Shown here: piece after piece, positions 1 to 12,200 of the stretch
Layout: each line of letters starts with the position of its first letter
How positions within the stretch are numbered: the first letter of the stretch is position 1
DNA from: Mesorhabditis belari
Taxonomy: Eukaryota; Nematoda; Chromadorea; Rhabditida; Rhabditidae
Reading direction: 5' to 3'
Assembly: GCA_958450365.1 (NCBI GenBank)
Contig: CAUEEP010000925.1
Location: 868,001-932,000 of the forward strand
Length of the DNA: 64,000 nt
Made by a program: the position numbers and the translations under genes
Notes under the pieces: model-generated
Told to the model about the DNA's origin: nothing
Database searches by the model: none
Seen by the model: the letters and a program-made list of their open reading frames with translations, nothing else

Positions 1-559
1 TTTGACGTTTTATAGCTCATCCTAAAGCTGAATTCAAGACGGATCGATTGGTAAAAACCGTTTTGAGATATCTCTTTTGTAAAAGTTTTTACAGCTATTT
101 TAGTAAAGGGCGGCAGAGCCAAAAAATGGCTGTTTTCACGTTTCGTTAGTTTTCCGCGCAGAAACCTAGGCTAAAAACATGTTTTTCGTGATCAGCGTCA
201 AAAATAACCCCTAGACACAAATTTTCAGAATCTTAGCAAAAAGTTTTTGAAAAATATTGTCACCGGTGGAATTCGAACCAGCGACCCTCAGATCAATAGC
301 CTTTCCGCCGCTTTTCGCGATTTTCCTTCGTTTTTCCCCTTTTTTTTTGTTTTATCATTGTTTTCATGTTGTTAGAAGGCTTTTTTTTTGTTGTAACCTA
401 AAATTTACCATAATAACAAAAAAAGAGAAAACATAATAACAAACAAAAATTAATTACTAAAATAGCTGTAAAAACTTTTACAAAAGAGATATCTCAAAAC
501 GGTTTTTACCAATCGATCCGTCTTGAATTCAGCTTTAGGATGAGCTATAAAACGTCAAA
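1..559. mobile_element. Inverted-repeat element (MITE) with tRNA-like segment in the loop
   Basis: Bases 1-105 are the inverse of about 455-559, near perfect over some 100 bp, so this is a long terminal inverted repeat whose left edge may lie outside the window. The loop contains, on the - strand, GGTTCGAATTCC (about 262-302), which looks like a Pol III B box. No ORF is present. Confidence 0.7.
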
Positions 560-1133
560 ATTCGACAAATTTAAGGTACTCTCCCAAAAAATCCGAAAGG
601 ACTTTTCCACCAACCCAATATATAAACTATAGAAAATCACCCTGTACAGGCGAAACTATAAAAACTATAGAAAACTAAACTATACAAAACTAAACTATAG
701 AAAACTTTTTGAATCACCCTGTACAGGCGAGTCTACCGAATTTTTTTCGTTTAAAGGTTTCTCTTTTGATGCGACTTAAAATCGTAAACTCTTAATTTTG
801 TCACTATAATTCGCAATCATTGTCATCTTTTCCCCTCCCCAAATTCCCTCCATTCTTTTTCCCATTTCCCCGATCAATCCCCCTCCACTAAGCCATCTAG
901 GAAAAATTTTCCATGTCGCCCACGCTTTTTGAAAAGACCAAGCAAAAAAAAATTCAGGTGCTCCAAAAGTTTTTTCTCTTTTTTTTTTTTTGGGGAGAAA
1001 ATGAGCTGTTGTGCAAACAGAGGCAAACACACGCATACACACCATATTTTTTTTTGTTCAAATGATTCCAAATTCTTCAGGGTTTATTCTACATTGTAAT
1101 TTTCAACATTTTTACTATTAAAGCACGTGTGGA
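560..1133. other. Non-coding stretch with short direct repeats
   Basis: ATCACCCTGTACAGGCGA occurs twice (about 636 and 714) around an AAACTATAGAAAACT tandem run, like remnants of a Tc1-type end. The remainder is A/T-rich and T-tract-rich. The overlapping - strand reading frames are low complexity and I do not call them. Confidence 0.4.
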
Positions 1134-1490
1134 GCACGTGTGGCTGACTGGTTAAGTGTCTTTTATCTTAATCGGAAGGTCGAGGGTTCGAACCCCACAT
1201 GCGACATGGTCACCCCCTTCGGATTTCCTTTCCCTTCGGGTTGAGAGGTTTTCTGGAGGGCAGTCTGGTGGTTGTGGCCCCAGTTCTTTAAAGTGACAAG
1301 CCACTCCTTCATCGTCATCTTCCCTTCACCACCAAAAAAGCTATTTAGTTCCCCATTGAGCTTAGGGTTAGGGAGTCGTCTGTCATGACGTGGGTTAAGT
1401 TAAGATATAGCCTAGTATTGTGTGTGTCGTTGTATTGTGATTGATATATTTCGTGTATGCGATAAATTCACCACTGGTAGCCCCAGTCGG
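1134..1490 (+). repeat. tRNA-derived SINE-like element
   Basis: 1134-1204 has a tRNA layout: an A-box-like TGGCTGACTGG, a B-box GGTTCGAACCC, and ends that pair over most of a 7-bp acceptor stem. The anticodon arm is poor. A non-tRNA body of about 280 bases follows, as in tRNA-derived SINEs. It is not called as a working tRNA. Confidence 0.45.
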
Positions 1491-1944
1491 TATTTTTATT
1501 AAAGCCTTTACTCTCAGCGTTATCAAAGCAAAAGCGTTATCAAAAGCGACCCGGCTTAAAGTTTTCAAATAAACTCAATCAATTTGCATATACAGATGCA
1601 AATGTCGTAGCTGATTTGCTATTTGAGCTGATTTGCTTTGAAAAATTCGTACTTTACCGTTAGAACTCCCCATTTTTTCACCTCCCCCTCCTATGCGTCA
1701 ATACCGTTATACCTCCCCATCTTGTGGCGTAGTTTTATCGCGTAGTTTTATGGCGACATATTGAGCCGAAAAGTTAGTAGTAATGTCCTGAATTAAATTG
1801 AGCCGAAAGAGCCGTTAGTAATAATGTCCTGAATTAAATAGAAAAACCCGCAATAAGCACTAATCTTAAGCTTTGCATGATAGGATTCTTGCGAAGAACT
1901 CCCAATTTGTTCATTTTGTAATATTGAGTTAAATGAGTCCCAGG

Positions 1945-2262
1945 TTTCAATAGGATTTAGTGGTAGAACAGAACGACATTGAGCAACGTGATTGATATAA
2001 CGATCTTAGACCATATTGCAGAGCCCGTATGCTACGTTCTGGGAAAAGTTCCGGCGGAAAGTTTTACTAAGAAACTTTCTGGAAGAAAAGTACGTTCTGC
2101 GGGAAAACCATGGATGTGTTACCGGAAAGATCAAAGATACCGCTGTAAAGAGCAGAGACGCCGCCGGAACCTTTTCCGCAGCATGGCATACGGGCTCAGG
2201 TTTCAATAGGATATAGAGGTAGAGGCTAACGACATTGAGCAACCGATATAACTATCTTGGAA
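1945..2262. repeat. Direct repeats flanking a small inverted-repeat element
   Basis: A segment with GGTTTCAATAGGAT and ACGACATTGAGCAAC occurs at about 1945-2013 and again at 2195-2262. Between them, 2021-2057 and 2160-2197 are inverted copies (GAGCCCGTATGCTACGTTCT and partner). The layout suggests an element that duplicated local sequence. Confidence 0.5.
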
Positions 2263-2321
2263 AAAGGTATAGAGGACTAAAATCAAATTTTGAACATCCA
2301 ATAAAAATCTCATACCTGTCA

Positions 2322-2620
2322 ACTGATTACGGCGGATTCGTATTGAATCCAGCCCTTCACCAAGGAATGAAAATAGATCTACATCAATAAAAATGTTAGA
2401 GCCATTAACATAGCTGACTATTTCCTTTAGAAACTCATTCAACATTTCCGAATAGTGATTTCCAAATGCAAATTCGCGATTTCTCCACTTCCCAAAAGTT
2501 TTGCCTTGACTTCTTTCGAGTCATTAATGGCTTGTAAAGGGGGAACAAATCGGAAAGCAATGGAATGGAAATCACAAAAAAAACATAGGGAAAGAGGCCA
2601 AATGGGGCACTAATGGTTCC
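2322..2620 (-). pseudogene. Possible decayed antisense exon, family not recognised
   Basis: On the - strand a reading frame at 2445-2322 ends at a good donor (CAG then GTATGAG). It reads like a globular nematode protein, including IFIDVDLFSFLGEGLDS. Upstream, about 2446-2560, a different frame reads GSGEIANLHLEIT, so one frameshift would be needed to join them. Weak evidence; it could be chance. Confidence 0.25.
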
Positions 2621-2699
2621 ATCGTCGATAAGGCGAACTAAGTGACTTCCAGGCTGGAAGGCGGCAGAGATCCGCCTCTGAATCCATTGCCAACGACGA

Positions 2700-3550
2700 G
2701 GTATTCCCGTGAACTAAAATTTTGCCTAAAAAAGCTCTAGTGCTATCCAGATCACTCAAAAGTTCACGAAATACTGCTCTATTTCACACCGTTACTGAAA
2801 TATTTTCTCGAACTCTAAATCTCCTTTACTAGCCAAAGCTATTACTCTCAAAGTCTAAGCTGCGCTCCAACTAGCGGCTATAATATTTTTGGAAATCGGA
2901 AGCTGTTGTTGATTTTTATTATATGCTTTGATCAATGCTCTCCCCGCGGAACTCGCCAAAAGTCGATAATAGAAAGGTTTTTTTTAGAAAAATAGCTATA
3001 AAATAGCAAAATCTTTGTTGTGTTTGGTGTTTTGAACAATTGTACTCACTAGATCTTTGGATTTTTCGGCTTAACTTTTGTTTTTGATGATTTAGAATCG
3101 ATTAGGGGGAATTGGCGATGAAATGATGTGAGAATCGGGTTTTCTTATTTTCAAAAACAAATTTATAGCGGCTATTGCAGTAGCGGCTACTGCAGTAGCG
3201 GCTATTGCCTTCGGGAGCACTTTTTAATGTGGAATTGGATGGATTTATCCACTGAATTGTCTTTTGTGTCTTTTGTAGTGGGCCAAGTAATCCTCAGGGT
3301 ACTGGCTCATAGCTCGTACAGATTCAGCTCGAAAACTTCACGAACTGCTCCAAATTAGCATTGAATTGGGATGGGATCTAGCGCAGAAACCCCACCTTGA
3401 AATTCTAAGGAATATTCTAAGGAATGTTTTTAAATCTATTTTTTTAAAGATTTTGCCCTATTTTACCCCAGTTTTCGAGAAAAAGGCTTTTGAAGTTTGG
3501 AGAAAAACGATGCCACCATGGTATCTAGCTAAATTACTTTCCCCAAGCGA
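2700..3550. other. Intergenic stretch, no gene seen
   Basis: A/T-rich sequence with a three-copy 16-bp tandem (GCGGCTATTGCAGTA) at about 3165-3210. No ORF here has gene-like content. Confidence 0.4.
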
Positions 3551-3551
3551 G

Positions 3552-3624
3552 CGACCGGATGGTGTAGTGGGTAGTGGTCTCGCTTGTGGCCCTGCAGATC
3601 CCTGGTTCGAATCCTCTGGGTGTC
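3552..3624 (+). repeat. tRNA-like module
   Basis: A-box TGGTGTAGTGG and B-box GGTTCGAATCC lie at tRNA spacing, and the ends GACCGGA and TCTGGGTGTC pair only in part. Probably a tRNA-derived repeat head rather than a functional gene. Confidence 0.45.
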
Positions 3625-4602
3625 AAAACATTTTTTGCTTTTTTGTTAAACGCTGGAACCAATTTTTAAGTGTCTATAAACTTTAAGATGCAGTCAGAAT
3701 AGATCAATCATTCCCCTAGTCCGATTCCCTGGTCAGAACAGATCAGTTGTAACTAGGTAAAGCTAATAGCCTCAGGCCAACCAAACCACAGTTCGGACTA
3801 GGACTAAAGCTTCAAAACAAACCAGATTATGCTAATTTGGCTATGCTAATCTAGACCAGTTTGGCTATCTGAATTTGGCTATGCTAATCTAGGCTAATTT
3901 GGTCAGACCAAGACCGGCTTGATCAGCTGAATCAGCTGATCAGCTGGCAAGCTGAATTAAGTCAGCCCAATTCAAGCTAGACCAAACCCAGATCTATATC
4001 CCAGTCACATAATAAAGTAAAGTAGACATCAAAGCTATATTCTTGCATTGTGGACAAGACCTGAAGATCAGAATCAGCAATTTTTAATGATCTCTTAGGT
4101 ATTTAAAGATGGATAGAGTTCTGATCCCAAACAGTCTCAAATTCTTGAAATTAATTCATTTCTTGTACTCGTAATCTTTTTCCTTCAACCATTTCTTCTC
4201 CAAGATCACTCTCACGTGTCCAGTCTAGTCTTAAAAAGAAAAAAGACACCAAAAAATTGGCAATCTTCTTTCTGTTTTTTTTTCTTTTTTCTGCTTGGTT
4301 CAAAGAGAGGACGATTATCAAATATGGGACTGGGGTGAGGGCTAAAAATAGACACGGGAAATGGGAAAATAGGGCATTTGCAAGGGGAAAAGAGAGAAAA
4401 GAAACGGGCAAATGGGGAAAAGGCAAAGAAATTTGCCTAGGAAAGGGGAAAGAAAGAGTCCCGGCCTAGAGGACACGTCCCATCGACTGAATGACGCATT
4501 TTCTGGGACACAGCAAAAGAGTGATAGCTCGTTTGCCTCTGAAAGCTGATCACAAAAATGACTTTGTGCCTAATCTACTATTTATGCCTTTTCATTGTGA
4601 TT

Positions 4603-4690
4603 TGCCTTCTTGAGCTTCTTGAGCTGCCTTCTTGAGCTGCCTTCTTGAGCTGCCTTCTTGAGCTGCCTTCTTGAGCTGTCTTCTTGAGCC
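4603..4690. repeat. 13-bp tandem repeat
   Basis: About six units of GCCTTCTTGAGCT, slightly diverged. The 13-bp unit resembles in period the array inside dgk-1 intron 5, but the sequence is different. Confidence 0.8.
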
Positions 4691-5359
4691 AAGAATCTTG
4701 TAGAAATGGTCTTTGGACTAAACCAAAGCTGGAACAAAGCTGGAGCTTTAGGCTTAATTCTGGCCGTTTATGACTTGAAGATTGGTCATACTTTAACCAA
4801 TCTGGATCCCTAATCTCTACAAATCTTAAGTTTAAGTTAGATTTTTCTTTGAGTCCTCTCGTTTCTTTATTCTATTATTGTTTCTATTCTATTGTTTATC
4901 ATTTGACGAAGTCTGCTAGAAATTTAGAAGTTTAGAGTTTAGTTTTAAAGTTTAGAAGATTCAGTTTTAGAAATTTCTTTCATTTTCGGCGTCATTTCAT
5001 TCTCCCAGCTCTTAAAACTTTAAAGCCGAATAGCTCGCGTTTCCAGAGTCTTTGGCAAATGATTTTTAAAGATTCATGATCTCCGTGATTGACTCTATAA
5101 GATCCACATAGGCTCAAAGCCTTTCCGAACGTCAAGTTTGGATGATTACCTTGTAAACACGTGCCGAGCTGGACTCCTGGGCTCCCGAACTAGCCATGAG
5201 CCCGGATAATCTAAAAATCAATTAGGCTCAATTCTGGCCACTCTAGAACCAATCAAAACCAAGCCAACAGTGCCCACAAACAGTCCGACTCATTCTATAG
5301 AAGGGTTGCCCTTAGGCACGTCCCGAGTCCCGTCCTGATCTTTTTGGTCTCCTTTTGCC

Positions 5360-5768
5360 CAAGACTCTTTGGCTTTGAAAGTTTTCTGTTTTATCTATGA
5401 ACTCTAGTTTCGTTTATGACTTGATCTAGTTCTCTAGATCTCCCCCTCCACAGGCTAAGAGAAATTGTATCATCCTCCTCTTCTCCTCTTCTTCTTTCCC
5501 CTTTCCCGTCTTTTCGATATTCTTCATCTAGGATCCCAAAAATAGATACCCCTTCCCAGTTTCCATTTATTCTCTTTCTTTTCCCTTTTCTTTTCCCTTT
5601 TTGGCCTCTTCACCCTACCAGGGTCCCTAGATAGCTTTTCCCGTTTTTTCTTTTTTTTTTTGCCTCTTTTTGTTCTCGTTTTCCCCAAGACTTCTTTGGC
5701 TTTGAAAGTTTTCTGTTTTATCTATGAACTCTAGTTTCGTTTATGACTTGATCTAGATCTCTAGATCT
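5360..5768. repeat. Direct repeat pair of about 83 bp
   Basis: A segment containing GGCTTTGAAAGTTTTCTG and TTTATGACTTGATCTAG occurs at about 5360-5442 and 5686-5768. The pyrimidine-rich spacer carries no ORF. Confidence 0.7.
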
Positions 5769-5817
5769 TGCTCAAAACTAGATTCGGTTTTCTAAAAAAT
5801 GGCGAAGCTATCTTAGC

Positions 5818-6025
5818 TCTAGCCTAGCTTAGTCTAGCCTTAACCCTAGCCTAGCCTAGCCTTAACCATAGCCTAGCCTAGCCTACCCTAGCCTTAGCTC
5901 TAGCCTACCCTAGCCTGGCCTTAACCATAGCCTACCCTTAGCCTTAACTCCAGTCTAGCCTGGCCTTAACCATAGCCTAGCCTAGCCTAGCCAGGCCTTA
6001 GCTATAGCTTACCCTTAGCCTAGTC
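5818..6025. repeat. CCTAGCCTTAAC-type minisatellite
   Basis: Irregular tandem array of GCCTAGCCTTAACC and GCCTAGCCTA variants. No coding content. Confidence 0.75.
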
Positions 6026-6574
6026 GTAGCTGAGCTTTTAAATATGTAGATTTGAAGTACAACTTGTAGAAGTGACAAAAAGGTCTTTATAGAGTGTCTT
6101 CCTTTCAAGTAATCCTTTCAAGCTTCTTTCTAAACCAGCCTTTTAATCTAACGGCTTGCAGTAGCTTGCATGCTTTTCTCTAAAGCGAACAGCCGTTAGT
6201 TGACAATTTCGAGCCCGACTCGAGCCAAATTTCTTGCTCTTTTTCATAAAAATTTTGTTTCTTTGCTAGATCGAGTTAGAGAGTTTTAGTTAACAGTTAC
6301 TACAATTATTAGCTTTCAAAAGCATAAAAAAGTAATAAAACTGGCTGAACAATTGAAAAAAGCCGTTTTGAGAATACTAATACTTGAGTTATACTTGACT
6401 TGCTAAAAAAGATTTCTTACGAGAATTTATTCAAGTAATTACTCGAGAGGATCTACTCTTTAGAGTCAAAGTTAGCCTAAAAAAATCACAGAATTAAAAT
6501 TTCTGCAGAGAAAGAAGAGAAGAAAGAAGAAAAAGAAAATCTTGCCAAAATTCATTTTTTTACTGACTTTGGTG

Positions 6575-6775
6575 ACCATTTTAAACCATTTTGAATCATT
6601 TTGAACTATTTTGAATCATTTTGAATCATTTTGAATCATTTTGAACTATTTTAAATCATTTTGAACTATTTTAAATCATTTTGAACTATTTTAAACGATT
6701 TTGGACCAATTTAAACGATTTTCGACCAATTTTAAACCATTTTGAACCATTTTGAACCAATTTTAACCATTTTCC
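6575..6775. repeat. 10-bp periodic ATTTTGAAYC array
   Basis: About 20 units of ATTTTGAATC, ATTTTGAACT or ATTTTAAATC, close to 10 bases each, so A/T runs recur once per helical turn. This resembles nematode periodic A/T clusters associated with germline-active chromatin. It lies about 1 kb upstream of the first dgk-1 exon. Confidence 0.75.
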
Positions 6776-7524
6776 ATGTCCAAATCTCTTTTTATAAATT
6801 TCTTATCAATAAAAACAACCATTTCCCTTAACGATTTACTTAACCAGATTGTTTTTCTTTTGATTTTATCAATCATTTTCCCCATTTCCGCATTAATTTC
6901 TTCAATTCTCAGGGTTGTCTCCGTTTCGCCACATCCTCGTTGCAATCATCGCCCCAAAATGAGCATAGAGCGGTAGCCCGGAATACAGGTGAAAAACTAG
7001 GCGACTACGTAATATCCAATAGACATAAAGCTAAAGAAACTAAAGCTTTAAAAAGATAGATGTGATTTTGTTATGCAAATTTTACCAAATGATTGAAAAA
7101 TGGCAAAAAAAAGTCGATTTTCGATCGAGGGAAAATGACTTTTTTTACCAGTTTTCAATCATCTTTTTCTAAGCACTGGCTAATGCTAAATAGATGTGTT
7201 ATAGCTCAAAATATCAGCCATTTTCTCTACTTTAATTTGATACCAAAGAGCACAAAAAGAAACGCACTAGTGTCAAGGTGCGAGTGTTCGTTTGAGAGTA
7301 AACTTCGACCAACGACGCTCCTATAGTGGAGCTCTTTTATTAGAGTTTTTACGGTATTCAAATTTTAATTTATGCTCAAATTTTGCATTCCACTTGTCAG
7401 ATAGAAGTTGAAAAGAGTTTCAAAACAATTTTTTTCAAATTTCAATCGAAACTAGTTGGAACTAGGACTTCAAAATAGTCAGTTTTACTTAAAGCGATCG
7501 GCAAAATGATCGGCGATCGGCAAA
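6776..7524. other. Upstream region of dgk-1, no gene seen
   Basis: No convincing ORF and no clear core promoter. Nematode starts are often hidden by trans-splicing, so the real promoter could be anywhere upstream of 7757. Confidence 0.35.
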
Positions 7525-7647
7525 TTGACTCAACAATTGCTGCAAATTGCTGCAAACTGTTGCAAGCTGCTGCAAGCTGCTGGAAACTGCTGCAAACTGC
7601 TGCAAGCTGCTGCAAACTGCTGCAAACTGCTGCAAACTGCTGCAAAC
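7525..7647. repeat. 10-bp TGCTGCAAAC tandem array upstream of dgk-1
   Basis: About 12 units of TGCTGCAAAC or TGCTGCAAGC, ending about 110 bases before the dgk-1 start. It runs in frame into exon 1, which gives a long but spurious Cys/Gln/Ala-rich reading frame. Confidence 0.8.
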
Positions 7648-7750
7648 TTTAAATCCGAGCTTTTCCGAAGAAAAACTGCAATGAAATGGCTAAATTTCAT
7701 GCATTTTTACAAAGCTGACATTTTAGAAAATCACAAATTCACTAAAATTT

Positions 7751-7758
7751 TTCCAGAA
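7751..7758 (+). promoter_or_regulatory. Putative trans-splice acceptor of dgk-1
   Basis: TTTTTCCAG followed by AA and the ATG. The very short leader is typical of SL1 trans-spliced nematode mRNAs. An ordinary cis-spliced 5' exon cannot be excluded. Confidence 0.5.
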
Positions 7759-9242
7759 ATGGCGGCAGAAGGCCACAATGTGGACGGGACTCTGCTCGAA
7801 CTGGGAAGAGATCATGGACATTACTTTCAGAAGTTTGTGAATGAATTGAGATTACGGCAAAGTATAGTACTACTGATATCGTATTTCTGAGCATATCCTG
7901 CTCTGATTGCTCTGATTTTCAGTGCTCCAGAAACGGTGCTTTTACAAAAGCTGAGCGCAAAGTTCGACTTGAACATGTGTAGACTTAAACCAAGTTTTTT
8001 TCGGATCTACTTTGGATTAAGACATTTTTTTTATTATCCTAGGTGTTTAGCAATTACATTATTCAAAAAAAACGAAATTATGACAAATAAAATAGGTAAA
8101 TTTTGTGCTTTTAAGACTTGAAAATATTATGCCGATTTATAACGACATCTTTTTTTCTAAAAGAATTGCCAAACGCCTGACTTATTATCAAAATCTTAAG
8201 TGTTAAATAGAAATATAAAGCCCTTAATCTTGGCTACATTTTGGTATAAAAAGTTTCCCGATTGGAGTTATACAACTCATTTTACAAGTGCTTGAATGAG
8301 CGCTAGTCGAAATCTCACCGGCGAATTTGTAATTTCGCCGCTTTTCTACATTTGGGCAGTTTTTAAAAGTGACAAGTGTTATATCGATAGTTGTGGCCCG
8401 CAATCTTGGCTACATTTTGGTATTAAAAGTTTCCCGATTGGAGGTATACAACTCATTTTATAAGCGCTTGAATGAGCTCAAACTCTCTCCGGTAATATAC
8501 CATTTTTGAGAACCCCCAAGCGCCAAGTTTTCTCAGCCTTCTCAGCCTTAACCAATTGCTATTTTTTTTAGGTCTAAAATTTTGTCTACCAGCAGAGAAT
8601 AACTATTTCTGTTTGTAAACAAAAGCAGAGGAACCAAATTCCTATGGAAAGGAACCAAATCTATAGAGCAATGGAACCAAATATGTAGAGAAAAGGAGCT
8701 AAAATCTGTAGAGAAAAGGAACTCAAATCGGTAGAGAAAAGGAACCAAATCTATACAGAAAAGGAATCAAATCCTTAATTTGTAAACAAAATCTCCGAAA
8801 AGAATCGGCCAAGAAAACTGAGAAAACGGGGGTGAAATTTGGTTGAACTTGGAATTTTCCCATGCTCACTGTATTTGAATTTAAATGAATTCATTTCTTT
8901 TTCAGAAAAACCTTCACCAAGCCCACTTATTGTCATCATTGTTGCGAGAAAATCTGGGGAATGCTCACCCAAGGATACGTTTGTGAAGGTAAACCTCTCA
9001 AATAACTCAATGTTTCCTTTATCTTAGCTCAAATTCCTTTATCAGCTTTGATACAAATCTCATTGTTGTCTCAAATAAAGCTCAAATCTCAAATAAATCT
9101 CAAATAAAGCTCATCGTTGAGACTCAGTTCTGTTAAAAATTCAATCATAAAAACATTTTCAGTGTGCAATTTCGTCTGTCACGAGAAATGCATGAAAACG
9201 GTGGTCTCCTATTGCAGTGGAGTGGCTCTACAGCTTATAAAG
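7759..9242 (+). CDS. dgk-1: dgk-1 exons 1-3: N-terminus and first C1 domain
   Basis: Exon 1 (7759-7832) encodes a short leader ending HYFQ; exon 2 (8906-8988) and exon 3 (9163-9242) complete a C1 domain with the full HX12CX2CXnCX2CX4HX2CX7C pattern: H21, C34, C37, C51, C54, H59, C62, C70. Such zinc-binding domains bind diacylglycerol or mediate membrane and protein contacts. Codons split at both exon joins are restored exactly (K25 and V53), which supports the model. Intron 1 (about 1.07 kb) holds a dispersed repeat and a purine-rich tandem array. Confidence 0.9.
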
Positions 9243-12200
9243 GTTTCTTTTAATGTTTAGATATTCATTTTAAACATCGAATCACTACAACAAAGGCTAA
9301 GTAGACTTTTAAGCAGTCTTGTAAAACTTTTAAGCTCCAAAATCTTGCATAAAATAGACTAAACTGTGTTAATTACCAGACATGGAAAAATTCCAAGCCA
9401 AGCCTAATTCCATCTTCGTTTTCTCGGCCGTTTCTTAACCGATTCCTCTGAAATTTTCTCTACAAGCTGAGAAGGACGATTTCTATCTGTAGACAAAATC
9501 TCAGAGCAATCAGCCAAGAAACGGCCGAGAAAACGAAGATGGAATTAGGTTTGGCTTGGAATTTTTCCATGTCTAGATCGTTCTGTATCTAAAGATAGTG
9601 AATTGCGCGCAAAAAGTCACAGTTACCAATCATTTTTCAAAATTACTTTTCCTAGAACCCCGTCGCTCACATGTGGAGCGAACCCGGGCATATTAAGCGC
9701 AAATTCTGCAACGTTTGCCGCAAGAGGACCGAGGATTCGACGAGTATCGAGTGTGAGGGTAAGTGAATATCTTTTTCAATGACAAACTAAGTACTTACTT
9801 TTGGCCAATCATCTTGCTTGGCAACTCGAGCCACTGTTCCCGTAGCCCTAGATTGAGCTACTCTAGCTACTATTGAGCTAATCCCAAGTGAAATCAAACG
9901 AGCAATCCCGGGTAGAGCCCCGAGTAGAGCCACCATAGTCCCTAAACTTGGCAAAAGGGCCACCTTAGTTCCTAGACTTAGCAAAATGGCCATCGTAACC
10001 GGCTACCGTAACCCAATCCTAAGCTAGGTAAAGCTTGGTAGTAAAGGTAGCTACCAAGCTTTACCGATTCGATTTGAGCCTACCGCTAAGTTACTCAAGT
10101 ATCAGACTTGTTTCAGTCTCAGAAAGCACCCCCAAAACCGATGCTACCGTAACCCCGAGCCTGACAATGCCGTTACCTTAATTCTCGACTAGGTGCTCCT
10201 ATACTGGCTAGATCCTAGATCGTACACTAAAATCTAGGCTACCGTAACCCCTGAAGCCTTAGAGCTAAGGCACCGTACTCTTGAACTGGTTTACCGAAGC
10301 ACTAAACTTTTCCAATAACTCAATCGATAGTGAATTTTCAGTCTGCGAGTACTACGTGCACGTCGATTGCCATGATTTAGCGGTCTCCGATTGCAAAGAG
10401 GCGGCAACATATGTGCCCAGTCTTGATAAGGTCGGTTACAAGAATATAGCATGTACAAAGTACCGTACAGTACAAGAAAACATCATCTACAAAGTACCGT
10501 ACAATGAGCACGATTCAGCCCAGCTTCTTCCAAAGGGCTAGCTTTCTGGAGCTGGCTTCTGGAGCTGGCTTCTGGAGCTGGCTTCTGGAGCTGGCTTCTG
10601 GAGCTGGCTTCTGGAGCTGGCTTCTGGAGCTGGCCTGGGCGGCTCTGAGCTGGCTCTGGAGCTGGCTTCTGGAGCTGGCTTCTGGAGCTGGCTTCTGGAG
10701 CTGGCTTCTGGAGCTGGCTTCTGGAGCTGGCTTCTGGAGCTGGCTTCTGGAACTGGCTTCTGGAGCTGGCTTCTGGAGCTGGCTTCTGGAATTGGCTTCT
10801 GGAATTGGCTTCTGGAATTGGCTTCTGGAATTGGCTTCTGGAGCTGGCTTTCTTCTAGCTGTTCTTGTTCTTTTTCTAGCTTAAACTCAGTAACCTGTGT
10901 CCTAAATAGTCAAGTACTTTTCTTAAAGTTCCCCATTTTTTAACTCTACAACTCTTTCATTCAAATTTCTCACCAGAAAAGTTCATTATCCATCTTCTAT
11001 CCCAAAAATTATCCCAACTTCTTTGTCCATTGTGTCAAAAGAGAATTTTCTTTTTTTCCAGAGACTCTTTGTGATCCCATGTGATGCTATGTGTGAAAGT
11101 AAAAAAAATTGAAAAAGTCAAATTGAGAAAAAGAACCAAACGGACTTAGTCTTTAAAGAAAAGGGGACAACGGATGGGGGAAGGGGCTTAGTGTGGCTAA
11201 TTGGAAGGAGGGAGAGGAGGGTTTGCAGCAAGAGGAATTCTCAACAATTGTTACAAGGGGTTTTTCGAGAATGAAAACATTTGAAATTTCAATAGATAGA
11301 TAAATATGATGGATTTCAATGTTATCTAATGTAGCAGAACTAGAACTGGAACTGGAACTAATTGTAAGTACAGGCTCGATCTAACGATTCTGTCGGGACC
11401 GTGAAATGGAATTGTTACATCGAAAATCGTTAGATCGAGAGTCGTTATATCGAGAGTCGACTGTCCGCCGATGAAGAAGAACTCTGAGATTTCCTAGAGC
11501 CTGCAAACAGGACCAGACCAAATCTAGTGCTGGCTTGTGACTAGGACTTTCGTAAACTAGGACTGCACCTAGGCCCAAGTAAAAATTGAGTACCCGAGCT
11601 TTTTCTAGATAACTTGCTACGCTACTCTGGATAACTACAGAGCTCTACAGAAAATAGAAAGATGAAAAATAGCAAAGTTCTAAAGTTCTGACCAGGAAAA
11701 ATTGAGTTAGCAGCGCGAGAAGCGTCTTCTTTTTCAACTGGCTCCTATCGCTCTCTTTTAAATCCAAAATTTACGTCTTATGGCTCAATCGAAAGCTGAA
11801 TGTGTTGTGAATCAGGAAAAAATGAAATTAAGCTAAAAAATTAGCTTTTAAAGCGTTTTTATGAATGTATTTGAAGGGTTGATTTTTAAAAAAGCGGAAA
11901 ACCGTTTTTGTTTTGCCGTTTCCACCTTTTAAGCGGTTTTCATATAGTAAACCGACATTGAAACTTGTTTTTTCTGAAATCTACGTAGGATTTTATCCTA
12001 GAAAACATCAAATTCAGGTTTTACATGCTTAAAATATCTCATTTTATGCGATTCAAACTGAAAACTTTCTTTGCGAGGCAAGCTAAATGCAAATTCGGAA
12101 AGGGAACTAATTTACGAGAAGACTAGAGGATCAAAATTGAAATTTTCCTGTAATCTGATGCCAAATCAATCATTAAATGGGTACCAAATTGTTCAGAAGT

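Noticed and set aside
1134..1204. A functional tRNA gene here or at the other A-box/B-box modules
   Set aside because: The anticodon arms and acceptor pairing are poor and several sit in mobile elements; better explained as tRNA-derived repeats.
4151..4469. 91- and 70-residue overlapping ORFs
   Set aside because: Low-complexity Lys/Phe-rich translations, no supporting signal.
7525..7890. 121-residue ORF including the dgk-1 start
   Set aside because: Its first part is a 10-bp tandem repeat. The acceptor at 7756 and the homology begin at the internal Met at 7759, and the true exon ends at the donor at 7833.
10504..10884. 126-residue Leu/Gly/Ala/Trp repeat ORF
   Set aside because: It is the translation of a 13-bp minisatellite inside an intron of dgk-1.
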